Counted from the first letter of the stretch, positions 22,960 through 31,461 are shown. The stretch: 36,282 bases of DNA from Neisseria gonorrhoeae (GCF_003315235.1 NZ_QNRU01000020.1:1-36282), one strand, 5' to 3'. The notes: generated by a model not told the origin, from the letters alone. A program made the numbers and translations.

Positions 22960-24300
22960 TTATTGGTCTTTCAAACGGCCTTCCTGCGCCACCCTGTCAG
23001 GCTCAAGCCACGCCGCGCCGCATTCGGTCAGCGCGTTACGCCAATGTTCCAGCTTTTCCGAAAGGTCGTCTGAAAGCCCCTGTTCCGCCAAAAGCTGCAC
23101 CACCGCGCCGCCCTGCGCCGCTTCCGAAAGCCGCACAATCTGCCGCAGCACGCCCCGGTCCGGCACAGTTTGGGCGCGTACGCCGATAAGCAGTTGCGCC
23201 GGTTTCTGCTTCAGCTCTGTCTCCAGCGCGGCAACCTGTTCCCGATTGGCGGCAACGCCCTTATCCAGCCATTCCTGCGCCAGCCTGCCCTCGAACCATT
23301 GGCCGTCCTGCCACTCGGTCTCCAGCATGAGCGCCCATTTCGGCGCATCGTTCAAGACGATTTTCGGCGAAACGGCGGACACGGTTTCCCGACGCGTATC
23401 CGCATCGGTGATTTTGTTCTGCCAGCGGCGGATGACCGCCTGATAATAGGTTTTTTCCAAATCCAATCCGTTTTCGCTTGTTTTCAAAAGGATTTTACAC
23501 ACTACCCAAGCCAAGAGGCGCGGCAGGATGCCGTAGCAGACGATACTGCCGACCAGCAGCCCCGACCAAGCCCGCGCATCGGCAATATTGCCGTTCAGAC
23601 GACCTTCGATGACCGCCCGCGCATCGGGGACAGGGAAACCGAGTTTCGACGGCAGCCATGCCAACATTTCCACCGCGCGTACCGAAGCGGCATTGCTCAA
23701 CAGCGTGCTTTCCCAGTTGAACGTATATTGCCGCACCAAAAGCAGCAGCAATACCGACACCAGCATTCCGAGCAGCGTGCAGAGCCACAAGCTGTGCGCC
23801 GTTGCGCCTATTTTCCATCGTACCGAAGGTTGCCGCCACTGGTCCGCATACAGCCGCAACACCGCCTGATTTACAGGGCCTTTGCCCCGAAACCACGTCG
23901 CCGGACTGCTGAAAAACCGCCCCACTTTCACGCGCAGGAACAACGTTGCCAACCATACTGCCAGCATCAGCGTATTCATGCCCAACACTCCCGCCAAAAC
24001 TAAAAAGAAATTCAGCCCCTGATTGTCCATCAGAAGATAAGTGCCTGAAAATCCGGCGGTAAACATCATCGATGCCACCACCACCCATAACCAGAACGAC
24101 CCCGCACGCACACGTTCCAACGTGTCCCGCAGCATACGGTCCCTGTCGATCATCTCCGCCCGACGGATGATTTTTTCCTCCGTACTGCCGTCCACGCGGC
24201 GCAAAGCCTCCGTCGCCTGCACGGGATCGCCGCTGAAAATAAAACCGCCTTCATCCAAAATACGGACCAGCTCAACCAGTTTTCGGGATGGATTCAACAT
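22960..24300 (-). CDS. DUF2868 membrane protein
   Basis: 446 aa from ATG 24300 (MLNPSRKLVELVRILDEGG); the frame is open nine codons further but that adds a DUS-derived tail. Four membrane helices: about 70-95, 100-130, 170-195 and 245-270. Between helices 3 and 4 is an extracytoplasmic loop (FNWESTLLSNAASVRAVEM). The C-terminal 160 residues are cytoplasmic, with an RRWQNKI segment and a strand-helix pattern (LLIGVRAQTVPDRGV). Function is not known. Together with the downstream GTPase it probably forms a membrane GTPase system. A DUS lies just upstream (24305-24314). Confidence 0.85.
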   Translation of the reverse strand: MLNPSRKLVELVRILDEGGFIFSGDPVQATEALRRVDGSTEEKIIRRAEMIDRDRMLRDTLERVRAGSFWLWVVVASMMFTAGFSGTYLLMDNQGLNFFLVLAGVLGMNTLMLAVWLATLFLRVKVGRFFSSPATWFRGKGPVNQAVLRLYADQWRQPSVRWKIGATAHSLWLCTLLGMLVSVLLLLLVRQYTFNWESTLLSNAASVRAVEMLAWLPSKLGFPVPDARAVIEGRLNGNIADARAWSGLLVGSIVCYGILPRLLAWVVCKILLKTSENGLDLEKTYYQAVIRRWQNKITDADTRRETVSAVSPKIVLNDAPKWALMLETEWQDGQWFEGRLAQEWLDKGVAANREQVAALETELKQKPAQLLIGVRAQTVPDRGVLRQIVRLSEAAQGGAVVQLLAEQGLSDDLSEKLEHWRNALTECGAAWLEPDRVAQEGRLKDQ

Positions 24301-24442
24301 AAAATGCCGTCTGAAAATAAAAAACAAATTTTAACACACGCATTTTCAAGAATATTCACAGTGTAGGCAAAGAGTAAATCCCACACAGAGGCAAAAGTAT
24401 CGGCGTAAACTGACTGCCTCTACTTTCCCGAAAGATTGTGCG

Positions 24443-25069
24443 ATGTATGCAGGCGAACGCTTCAATACTTACAGCCATTTGAGCGGTTTGATTCTGGCGG
24501 CGGCAGGTTTGATGCTGATGCTGCTGAAAACCATAGGACACGGGGACGGCTACCGTATCTTCAGCGTATCGGTTTACGGCATCAGCCTTCTTCTGCTCTA
24601 TTTGAGTTCCTCGCTGTACCACGGAATTGCAGCCGGAAAACTGAAAAGCATTTTGAAAAAAACCGACCACTGCATGATTTATGTGCTGATTGCCGGAAGC
24701 TACACACCGTTTGCACTGGTTTCTTTGAGAAACGGGCCGGGCTGGACGGTATTTTCACTGTCCTGGCTGCTGGCGGCTGCAGGAATCGCACAAGAACTCA
24801 CCATCGGACGGAAAAGCGAAAAACGTCTGCTGTCTATTGCGATTTATATCGTAATGGGCTGGATGGTCTTGGCGGTAATGAAATCCCTGACAGCCTCACT
24901 CCCGTCGGCAGGACTGGCTTGGCTGGCGGCAGGCGGTATGCTGTACAGCGTCGGCATTTACTGGTTTGTAAACGATGAAAAAATCCGACACGGGCACGGA
25001 ATCTGGCATCTGTTCGTATTGGGCGGCAGCATAACCCAATTTGTCAGCGTGTACGGTTATGTAATCTGA
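24443..25069 (+). CDS. trhA: Hemolysin III/TrhA family membrane protein
   Basis: 208 aa, seven predicted helices, PAQR-like fold. Conserved features: ERFNTYSHLSG in the first segment, the SSSLYHG Ser/His motif, KTDHCMIY with Asp and His, and the final HGHGIWHLFVLGGS; these Ser, Asp and His residues form the metal-site set of the superfamily. E. coli TrhA (YqfA) affects membrane energetics; hemolysis is shown only for Bacillus members. Stands alone on this strand and converges on the symporter gene. Confidence 0.88.
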   Translation: MYAGERFNTYSHLSGLILAAAGLMLMLLKTIGHGDGYRIFSVSVYGISLLLLYLSSSLYHGIAAGKLKSILKKTDHCMIYVLIAGSYTPFALVSLRNGPGWTVFSLSWLLAAAGIAQELTIGRKSEKRLLSIAIYIVMGWMVLAVMKSLTASLPSAGLAWLAAGGMLYSVGIYWFVNDEKIRHGHGIWHLFVLGGSITQFVSVYGYVI

Positions 25070-25085
25070 ATGCCGTCTGAAACAC

Positions 25086-25121
25086 AAAAACCTCCCAAAC
25101 CTGAAGGCAGGGAGGTTTTCT
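25086..25121. terminator. Bidirectional terminator between trhA and the symporter gene
   Basis: AAAAACCTCCC and GGGAGGTTTT around a 13-nt loop, with A and T runs on both sides; a lone DUS (25072-25081) overlaps its edge. Confidence 0.85.
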
Positions 25122-25133
25122 CTTTGCCGGGCA

Positions 25134-26552
25134 TTATTGTTTATCGTGGAACTCGTGGAATTCATACTGATAGGATAAATCCTGTCCCGCCTTTTTCTGC
25201 ATCAGGTAGTCATCATAAATGGCGCGGATTTCCTTACGCAGCAAGAATAAGGCAATCAGGTTGGGGATAACCATAAAGCCGTTGAACATATCGGACAGAT
25301 TCCAAACCAAATGGACTTTGCCGAGCGTACCCAAAACGATAGCAAGCAGAACCAATGCGCGATAGATGCCCAAGTGTCTTCCCCTGAAAAGAAAACGGAT
25401 GTTGGACTCGCCGAAATAATACCAGCCGATAATGGTCGTAAAGGCGAAGAAGGTCAGACACACGGCAAGCAATTGCGAACCGAAGCCCGGAAATGCCTTG
25501 TTAAAGGCAAATTGAGTAACCGCCGCGCCCTGTTCGCCCGAAAGGTTGGCATCGGTCAGCAGGATAATCAATGCCGTAGCCGTACATACCAAAATCGTAT
25601 CGATAAATACACCGACAAATGCCGTCATACCTTGCTGAACAGGATGCTTCACATCCGCAGTCGCGTGGGCGTGCGGAGTCGAACCCATACCTGCTTCGTT
25701 GGAAAACAGACCGCGCGCCACGCCGAAACGTATCGCTTCACGCATACCGATACCCGCAGCACCGCCCAAAACGGCCTCGGGATTGAAGGCGGCGGTAAAG
25801 ATGTGGTTGAACATCGGCACAATATGGTCGGAAAATTCAAACAGGATAACGACGGCGCACAAAATATAAACAACCGCCATAAACGGCACGACAAACCGGG
25901 CAATATTGGCAATACGGTTCACGCCGCCAATCACAACCATGCCCGCAAGGACGGCAAACACAATACCGACTGCCAAAGAAGGCACATCAAATGCAATGGT
26001 AACGGCAGAAGCGATGGAGTTTGCCTGAGTCGCATTGCCGATAAAGCCCAACGCGACAATCAGCGCGATGGAGAAAAAGCCCGACAGGAAACGCGCCGCG
26101 CCCCTGCCGATTTTCGGAGTCAGACCGTGCGTAATATAAAACGCCGGCCCGCCGATGTATTTGCCGTGGCTGACGACGCGGTATTTCTGCGCCAGCAGTG
26201 CTTCCGCAAAAATCGTGGACATCCCCAAAACGGCAGAAAGCCACATCCAAAAAATCGCACCCGGCCCGCCTGCGGTAATGGCGGTCGCCACACCGGCGAC
26301 GTTGCCCGTACCGATTTGCGCGGATATAGCAACCGCCAACGCCTGAAACTGCGATAAGGACTTATCGTCTTTATCACCTTTGGCAAACAAGCCGCCGAAT
26401 ACGGATTTGAATCCCGCGCCCAGCTTGGTAATCTGCGGCGCACCAAGATACAGCGTAAAAAACAGGCCGATACCCAAAAGCGCATAAATCAGCAGGTAGC
26501 CCCAAAGAAACCGATTGACTGTACCCACCAGAACAGACAATATATTTTCCAT
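25134..26552 (-). CDS. Sodium:alanine/glycine symporter (AGCS family)
   Basis: 472 aa, about 10-11 membrane helices, AlsT/DagA type. Family signatures: LSQFQALAVAISAQIGTGNVAGVATAI (substrate/ion site region, with the QIGTGN motif), FSNEAGMGSTPHAHATADVKHPVQQG, and FAFTTIIGWYYFGES. Takes up alanine or glycine with sodium; the exact substrate is not fixed by sequence. It lies not far from lrp and alr, two other genes of alanine and leucine physiology. Alone on its strand, with a clear terminator. Confidence 0.93.
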   Translation of the reverse strand: MENILSVLVGTVNRFLWGYLLIYALLGIGLFFTLYLGAPQITKLGAGFKSVFGGLFAKGDKDDKSLSQFQALAVAISAQIGTGNVAGVATAITAGGPGAIFWMWLSAVLGMSTIFAEALLAQKYRVVSHGKYIGGPAFYITHGLTPKIGRGAARFLSGFFSIALIVALGFIGNATQANSIASAVTIAFDVPSLAVGIVFAVLAGMVVIGGVNRIANIARFVVPFMAVVYILCAVVILFEFSDHIVPMFNHIFTAAFNPEAVLGGAAGIGMREAIRFGVARGLFSNEAGMGSTPHAHATADVKHPVQQGMTAFVGVFIDTILVCTATALIILLTDANLSGEQGAAVTQFAFNKAFPGFGSQLLAVCLTFFAFTTIIGWYYFGESNIRFLFRGRHLGIYRALVLLAIVLGTLGKVHLVWNLSDMFNGFMVIPNLIALFLLRKEIRAIYDDYLMQKKAGQDLSYQYEFHEFHDKQ

Positions 26553-26878
26553 AAAATAAACCTTATCTTACGATTAAAATGACTGTTTTCCAAAAGACAT
26601 TCCAATAAGGAAACACGGCGAGCAGACCGTATTTGCCGCAACAGATGCCTTAAATTGTCAATAATCCGAGAGAAGCTGTGCCAGCATACCGTAAAATATC
26701 GTTAATTAAAATATTTCTTTATTTTTAAGCGGAAAGCGGAGGAAATCGTTTTCAGACGGTATCGACAACGGCACGGCATAAAACAGGATATTTTGGGTAC
26801 TTGCAACTTATGTTAAAATGCCGACCGTAAAAAATCTGACAAAAACAGATTAATTATTTGAAATAAGAAAGGAAATTT
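26553..26878. other. Intergenic region before yebC
   Basis: AT-rich, no gene seen. A drifted DUS (TTTTCAGACGGT) lies near 26750, and TTAAAAT at about 26812-26818 is a plausible yebC -10. No repeat element. Confidence 0.45.
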
Positions 26879-27607
26879 ATGGCAGGCCATAGCAAGTGGG
26901 CGAATATCCAGCATAAAAAAGCCCGTCAGGATGCCAAACGCGGCAAAATCTTCACCCGTTTAATCAAAGAAATCACCGTTGCGGCGCGTATGGGCGGCGG
27001 CGATCCCGGCGCAAATCCGCGCCTGCGTCTGGCTTTGGAAAAAGCAGCCGAAAACAATATGCCCAAAGACAATGTGCAACGCGCCATCGACAAAGGTACG
27101 GGTAACTTGGAAGGCGTGGAATACATCGAGTTGCGCTACGAAGGCTACGGCATCGGCGGCGCAGCTTTGATGGTGGACTGCCTGACCGACAACAAAACCC
27201 GCACCGTTGCGGACGTACGCCACGCATTTACCAAAAACGGCGGCAACTTGGGTACCGACGGCTGCGTGGCGTTCAACTTCGTGCATCAGGGCTATTTGGT
27301 ATTCGAACCCGGCGTTGACGAAGACGAGCTGATGGAAGCGGCTTTGGAAGCCGGTGCGGAAGACGTGGTTACCAACGACGACGGTTCCATCGAAGTCATT
27401 ACCGCGCCAAATGATTGGGCGGGCGTAAAATCCGCTTTGGAGGCGGCAGGTTACAAATCCGTTGACGGCGACGTTACGATGCGCGCCCAAAACGAAACCG
27501 AACTCTCCGGCGACGATGCCGTCAAAATGCAAAAACTGATTGACGCGCTGGAAGACTTGGACGACGTGCAAGACGTTTACACTTCCGCCGTATTGAATCT
27601 GGACTGA
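26879..27607 (+). CDS. yebC: YebC/TACO1 family protein
   Basis: 242 aa, full length; starts [28 protein letters not shown], the hallmark of the family, with [16 protein letters not shown] and the acidic C-terminal third. Long called a transcriptional regulator; recent work on relatives points to a ribosome-associated role helping translation through proline runs. GAAAGGAAATTT precedes the ATG. Followed by an inverted DUS. Confidence 0.95.
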   Translation: MAGHSKWANIQHKKARQDAKRGKIFTRLIKEITVAARMGGGDPGANPRLRLALEKAAENNMPKDNVQRAIDKGTGNLEGVEYIELRYEGYGIGGAALMVDCLTDNKTRTVADVRHAFTKNGGNLGTDGCVAFNFVHQGYLVFEPGVDEDELMEAALEAGAEDVVTNDDGSIEVITAPNDWAGVKSALEAAGYKSVDGDVTMRAQNETELSGDDAVKMQKLIDALEDLDDVQDVYTSAVLNLD

Positions 27608-27631
27608 TACGCAGCACAGCAGACATACAAC

Positions 27632-27663
27632 AAAATGCCGTCTGAACCTTTCAGACGGCATTG
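27632..27663. terminator. Inverted DUS terminator between yebC and dsbB
   Basis: AAAATGCCGTCTGAA-CCT-TTCAGACGGCATT, serving both converging genes. Confidence 0.85.
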
Positions 27664-27665
27664 AT

Positions 27666-28154
27666 TTATTTAGCCCTTGCCCACGCCCACCAAACCGTCA
27701 GGACAACCGCCAAAAAATACGCCGCGCTCCAAACAGGCAAAGCAACCCCTAACAGATAATCCGGTTCGGCACAATTTCCGAACCCGCGCACAACAGGCTC
27801 GAACCAATCAAACAAAGGCCAGCCCTTCAATCGAAACGTCCACGGCGCGCCGCACGAAGGAGCCGCACCCGGCGGCAGCGACTGCAACCACAACTGATAT
27901 GCCGCAACAGAAATACCCGTAACGGCGGGAATACTGATAAACACTGCGCCTGACAGTCCGCCCACCCTGCCCTTGGGCTTACACGCCAGCACAACTGCCG
28001 CACACAATGCGGTTGCCAAAACACATAACCGCTGACTGATGCACAAAACGCAAGGCTCCATACCCAAAACATACTGTGCCGCCAAAGAACCGGCAAATGC
28101 ACAGACCGAAACGGCAAACAGCAGCCAAACGGCTTTTCTAAATAACGGGGTCAT
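27666..28154 (-). CDS. dsbB: Disulfide bond formation protein DsbB
   Basis: 162 aa inner membrane protein that reoxidises DsbA and passes electrons to quinone. Four helices; the CVLC pair (Cys35-Cys38) after helix 1 and the second periplasmic pair Cys101 and Cys128 are present, as is the conserved Arg (ISQRLC). The frame is open to 28313 but MTPLFRKAVWLLFAV at 28154 is the natural start by membrane topology. Disulfide-rich envelope proteins such as LptA depend on this pathway. Confidence 0.94.
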   Translation of the reverse strand: MTPLFRKAVWLLFAVSVCAFAGSLAAQYVLGMEPCVLCISQRLCVLATALCAAVVLACKPKGRVGGLSGAVFISIPAVTGISVAAYQLWLQSLPPGAAPSCGAPWTFRLKGWPLFDWFEPVVRGFGNCAEPDYLLGVALPVWSAAYFLAVVLTVWWAWARAK

Positions 28155-28410
28155 TTTCTCAACACACCAATCAAAATACCGATATGCCGATTTTGCTGGA
28201 TATATCCCGAGATGGCAAGGGACGAATCGACACCGGCACAGGTGCGGACGATTTCGGTTTTCCCGATATGCACAAAACCTGACAAAGGACAAAACGGCGA
28301 TTTGTCCGCACAATGCCCGAAAAAATACATCCGGAGGATTTGAATTTGAATTTCGGCAAATTTAGCGAATCAAAAGCAACAGCCGATAAAAAAATCAAAA
28401 GTTTATTTCA
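28155..28410. other. Intergenic stretch upstream of dsbB
   Basis: No supported gene. Contains CCGGAGGATTTG (28331-28342), a good ribosome-site sequence with no start codon at a suitable distance after it; possibly the relic of a lost gene. Confidence 0.35.
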
Positions 28411-28653
28411 ATGTTTCAACACACAGGACGACACATAAAGCACCGCCCTATGTGCCGTCCTGATTTGGAAGGGGTTACACCCCTCCCAAATATAGTGGAT
28501 TAACAAAAACCGGTACGGCGTTGCCTCGCCTTGCCGTACTATTTGTACTGTCTGCGGCTTCGCCGCCTTGTCCTGATTTTTGTTAATCCACTATAAAGTC
28601 TGATTCTACCGCCCTAAAGGGCAGGGTTTCAACCGAAAAGGAAACACGATGAA
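28411..28653 (+). repeat. 140-bp three-hairpin element, copy B, split by a CREE
   Basis: Same sequence as 4130-4269 with about 10 substitutions, plus a 103-bp insertion. The first hairpin is kept by paired changes (AGGACG and CACATA pair with TATGTG and CGTCCT). The CCGCCC-TAAA-GGGC hairpin and AAAAGGAAACACGATGAA are kept. The CREE lies in the spacer between the second and third hairpins. Confidence 0.75.
28491..28595. repeat. Correia element, 105-bp type
   Basis: Ends TATAGTGGATTAAC and GTTAATCCACTATA, centre ACGGCGTTGCCTCGCC. Comparison with the uninterrupted copy at 4130 shows insertion at a TA that is duplicated, leaving CCCAAA and AAGTCTG flanks intact. Confidence 0.92.
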
Positions 28654-28756
28654 AGCATATGATTTTTTGAATAATCGGATTGACGGGTTTTTGAGGGAAT
28701 TTGTTACCGGATAGCCATCGGGCAAGTTTTTTGCAAAATTTGAATCGGTCGGGTAA
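28649..28756 (+). pseudogene. Short ORF after element copy B, with in-frame TAG
   Basis: ATG 28649, placed 7 nt after AAAAGGA, reads MKAYDFLNNRIDGFLREFVTG, then TAG (28712-28714), then continues in frame as PSGKFFAKFESVG to TAA. It may be a decayed small gene controlled by the hairpin leader. No family recognised. Confidence 0.35.
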
Positions 28757-28771
28757 ATTTTCAAAAAATAA

Positions 28772-28800
28772 TTGACAGCAGATAAGAAACGGCGGATAAT
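28772..28800 (+). promoter_or_regulatory. Promoter of sibling sRNA 1
   Basis: TTGACA (28772-28777), 17 bp, GATAAT (28795-28800): consensus -35 and near-consensus -10, start predicted about 28808. Confidence 0.85.
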
Positions 28801-28807
28801 TACCGCC

Positions 28808-28894
28808 GTTGAGTTGCTTGATGCAGCTTGATTTTTCTCCTCTACTTCTCCTTTGTAGACTTGGCACACATTCAACCGGATGTGTGCATTTTTT
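28808..28894 (+). ncRNA. Sibling sRNA 1 (NmsR/NgncR_162-163/RcoF type)
   Basis: About 87 nt. A 5' hairpin (AGTTGC/GCAGCT) is followed by a single-stranded CU-rich stretch TTTCTCCTCTACTTCTCC, complementary to ribosome binding sites. It ends in the intrinsic terminator GCACACAT/ATGTGTGC with six T. A near-identical copy lies 200 bp downstream with its own promoter. Two tandem sibling Hfq-dependent sRNAs between dsbB and lrp are described in Neisseria as repressors of citrate and methylcitrate cycle, transport and regulator mRNAs. I identify them from layout, motif and position; which published name belongs to which copy is not settled here. Confidence 0.82.
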
Positions 28895-28971
28895 ATCTCC
28901 GCTTTTTTTGAAATTTAATTACTTTTATTGTTTGAAATTCTATTCTTTAAGAAATTTAACAAGAAAAACGC

Positions 28972-29000
28972 TTGCTTTTTGACCGGAAAAGCTGCATAAT
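28972..29000 (+). promoter_or_regulatory. Promoter of sibling sRNA 2
   Basis: TTGCTT (28972-28977), 17 bp, CATAAT (28995-29000). Both hexamers are weaker than those of sRNA 1, so the siblings may differ in strength or control. Confidence 0.75.
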
Positions 29001-29007
29001 TCGTTCC

Positions 29008-29098
29008 GTTAGCTGGTTCGAGTAGTCAGTTAATAGTTTCTCCTCTATTTCTCCTTTGTAGACTTGGCGCACATTCTATTGAATGTGTGCATTTTTTA
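29008..29098 (+). ncRNA. Sibling sRNA 2 (NmsR/NgncR_162-163/RcoF type)
   Basis: About 91 nt. The 3' 65 bp match sRNA 1 closely; the 5' part differs in sequence but again folds (TTAGCTG/CAGTTAA). The CU-rich core TTTCTCCTCTATTTCTCC differs from sibling 1 at one base. The terminator stem GCGCACATTC/GAATGTGTGC has one more paired region and a TATT loop. The conserved core and divergent 5' hairpins imply shared targets with possibly separate tuning. Confidence 0.82.
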
Positions 29099-29175
29099 TC
29101 TGAAGCAACAAGCCTCTGTGCGTGATGTTGTTATGTTTCATTTAGATGTCAAACCGCATACCCGGTCTGAAATAT

Positions 29176-29640
29176 TCAATCCAAATCCAAAACCGGATTT
29201 TCTTTGACTTCCTCCATCACAACATAACTCCTACTCTCCGAAGCGGCAGGCAGTTGCAATAGGATATTGCCGAGCATATCCCGATAGGCAGACATATCGG
29301 GCAAACGTACTTTAATCAGGTAGTCGTATTCGCCCGACACCAGATGGCACTCCATAATTTGCGGAATTTTCAGCACTTCTTTTTTGAAATCTTCGAAAAT
29401 ATTGCCCGATTTGGATTGCAGCTTCAGCTCGACAAAAACCAATGGCGGTTTTCCCAACAGATGGGGATTGAGATGGGCGTGATAGCCGGAAATATAATGT
29501 TCCCGCTCCAAACGGCATACCCTCTCTGTAACGGGCGTGCTGGACAACCCTACCTTCTCGGCAAGCTCCGTCATCGGGATACGGGCATTTTGCTGAAGAA
29601 TTTTGAGGATGCGGAAATCGATTTTATCTAGTTCTTTCAT
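29176..29640 (-). CDS. lrp: Lrp/AsnC family transcriptional regulator
   Basis: 154 aa. N-terminal winged helix (MKELDKIDFRILKILQQNARIPMTELAEKVGLSSTPVTERVCRLE) and C-terminal RAM ligand-binding domain (VELKLQ...MECHLVSGEYDYLIKVRLPDM). Senses amino acids, probably leucine or another branched-chain amino acid; in Neisseria the single Lrp-type regulator has broad effects. The ATG at 29640 follows AAGGTAATCCAA; the upstream open frame has no better site. Divergent from alr over 221 bp, so it may control alr, and adjacent to the sRNAs. Confidence 0.93.
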   Translation of the reverse strand: MKELDKIDFRILKILQQNARIPMTELAEKVGLSSTPVTERVCRLEREHYISGYHAHLNPHLLGKPPLVFVELKLQSKSGNIFEDFKKEVLKIPQIMECHLVSGEYDYLIKVRLPDMSAYRDMLGNILLQLPAASESRSYVVMEEVKENPVLDLD

Positions 29641-29775
29641 TTGGATTACCTTGTATTTATTATTGATTTTAACAAATAGAGTATAAATTTGGGAAAGCAA
29701 TTATATCAGGAAAAGCAAACCGCCTTCCTACCTGAAAACTGCTGCTCTGGCTTGAAGACACAAGGTTCTTTAATA

Positions 29776-29804
29776 TTTTAAAAGCCTTGCCGTTGGATTA
29801 TAAT
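29776..29804 (+). promoter_or_regulatory. Possible alr promoter
   Basis: TTTTAA (29776-29781), 17 bp, TATAAT (29799-29804), 57 bp before the alr ATG; weak -35. Confidence 0.45.
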
Positions 29805-29861
29805 TCCCCAATTGATTTCTTAATTTTGCTAATAAACACTTGTTTGGTAAGGAATGAATTT

Positions 29862-30920
29862 ATGCGGCCTTTGAACGTGCAGATCAGGTTGGGCAACCTT
29901 AGGCACAATTATCGGATTTTGAAGGAAATGCACGGAGGCAAGCTGTTGGCGGTAGTGAAGGCCGACGCATACGGACACGGTGCGGTCAGATGTGCTTTCG
30001 CGCTGGCAGACTTGGCAGACGGCTTTGCCGTGGCGACAATCGACGAGGGAATCAGGCTGCGGGAGAGCGGCATTACCCATCCGATTGTCCTTTTAGAAGG
30101 CGTATTTGAAGCATCAGAGTACGAAGCGGTCGAACAATACTCGCTTTGGCCGGCAGTCGGAAACCAATGGCAGCTTGAGGCTTTGCTTTCCCGCCATTGG
30201 AAAAAACCTGTCAAGGTCTGGTTGAAAATGGATTCGGGAATGCACCGTACCGGATTTTTCCCTCATGATTACGCTTCGGCATATGCGGCATTGAAACAGT
30301 CGGAATATGTGGACAGTATTGTCAAGTTCTCGCATTTCTCCTGTGCGGACGAACCTGAAAGCGGTATGACGGAAATACAGATGGAAGCATTCGATTTGGG
30401 TACGAAAGGGCTGGAAGGCGAAGAAAGCCTTGCCAATTCGGCAGCTATTTTGAATATCCCCGAAGCACGCAGGGATTGGGGGCGCGCGGGCTTGGCGTTA
30501 TACGGCATTTCCCCGTTCGGAGGCAGCGATGACAGGCTGAAACCCGTGATGAGGCTTTCAACCCGTATTTTCGGCGAACGCGTTTTACAGCCGCACTCCC
30601 CTATCGGTTATGGCGCAACATTTTATACCAGTAAATCTACGCGCGTCGGTCTGATTGCCTGCGGTTATGCGGACGGTTATCCGCGCCGCGCTCCAAGCAA
30701 TTCCCCCGTCGCCGTCGACGGTAAATTGACCCGGGTCATCGGCAGGATCTCTATGGATATGATGACTATCGAGCTGGACGCTTCGCAAGAAGGTTTGGGA
30801 CACGAGGTCGAACTGTGGGGCGATACGGTCAATATCAATACCGTTGCCGAAGCGGCCGGAACCATCCCTTACGAATTGATGTGCAATATCAAACGTGCAA
30901 AATTCACTTATATCGAGTAA
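29862..30920 (+). CDS. alr: Alanine racemase
   Basis: 352 aa PLP enzyme making D-alanine for peptidoglycan. PLP lysine is Lys33 in VVKADAYGHG; the second catalytic Tyr is in IGYGATF, followed by RVGLIACGYADGYPR, and GRISMDMMTIEL completes the signature. The start MRPLNVQIRLGNLRHNY at 29862 follows TAAGGAATGAATTT; the frame is open upstream to 29787 but lacks family sequence. It carries a normal -10 and ends in a DUS hairpin. D-Ala supply links it to LdcA, which releases D-Ala. Confidence 0.95.
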   Translation: MRPLNVQIRLGNLRHNYRILKEMHGGKLLAVVKADAYGHGAVRCAFALADLADGFAVATIDEGIRLRESGITHPIVLLEGVFEASEYEAVEQYSLWPAVGNQWQLEALLSRHWKKPVKVWLKMDSGMHRTGFFPHDYASAYAALKQSEYVDSIVKFSHFSCADEPESGMTEIQMEAFDLGTKGLEGEESLANSAAILNIPEARRDWGRAGLALYGISPFGGSDDRLKPVMRLSTRIFGERVLQPHSPIGYGATFYTSKSTRVGLIACGYADGYPRRAPSNSPVAVDGKLTRVIGRISMDMMTIELDASQEGLGHEVELWGDTVNINTVAEAAGTIPYELMCNIKRAKFTYIE

Positions 30921-30933
30921 TCGAGTCCAAACG

Positions 30934-30966
30934 AAAATCCCGTCTGAAGCTTTTCAGACGGCATAA
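30934..30966. terminator. alr terminator, inverted DUS
   Basis: CCCGTCTGAA-GCTT-TTCAGACGGC; the first arm has one mismatch to the uptake consensus (C for G). Confidence 0.75.
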
Positions 30967-31089
30967 ATGCGTTTTGACAAAATCAGTAAAAGACATTGCC
31001 AAATAGAAAATACTGATAATGCCCACAATCTGAAACCCCATCCTTCCCGCAAAAACGGAAAATCAAAATCAGAAACCTAAAATTTCGTC

Positions 31090-31247
31090 ATTCCCGCGCA
31101 GGCGGGAATCCGGTTTTTTGAGTTTCCGTCATTTCTGATAAATTCTCGTCGTTTTTCATTTCTAGATTCCCGCATGCGCGGGAATGACAAAATTAAAGTT
31201 TCAGAATTTATTTGAACAACAAACTAGATTCCCGCTTTCGTGGGGAT
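31090..31247. repeat. dRS3 cluster (two intact, one decayed)
   Basis: Intact ATTCCC-N8-GGGAAT at 31090-31109 and 31166-31185; a drifted copy ending GGGGAT at 31228-31247. No gene is seen between 30967 and 31411. Confidence 0.85.
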
Positions 31248-31411
31248 GACGGCGGATAGGTTTTGTTGTTTCGGATAAATTCCTGTTGTTTTTTGGTTTC
31301 CAGATTCCCACCTTTAAAAGAATGACGTAAGAAAGCAGAAATAAGAACACGGGGATTTTTTAAATTTGCAATATTCTTTTCTAAAGACATTTTACCCAAT
31401 GCCCATAAACA

Positions 31412-31446
31412 AAAATGCCGCCTGAAGCCTTTCAGACGGCATTTTC
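31412..31446. terminator. UPF0210 gene terminator, inverted DUS
   Basis: AAAATGCCGCCTGAA-GCCT-TTCAGACGGCATTTT; one arm has C for T at the fifth base of the uptake core. Confidence 0.8.
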
Positions 31447-31461
31447 CCATCAAAACCGCAA

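Noticed and set aside
28155-28313. N-terminal extension of dsbB
   Set aside because: It would put 53 non-conserved residues before the first membrane helix; the start at 28154 gives the normal topology.
28583-28867. Minus-strand ORFs across the sRNA 1 region
   Set aside because: They run through a CREE end, an sRNA promoter and an sRNA, and have no protein-like features.
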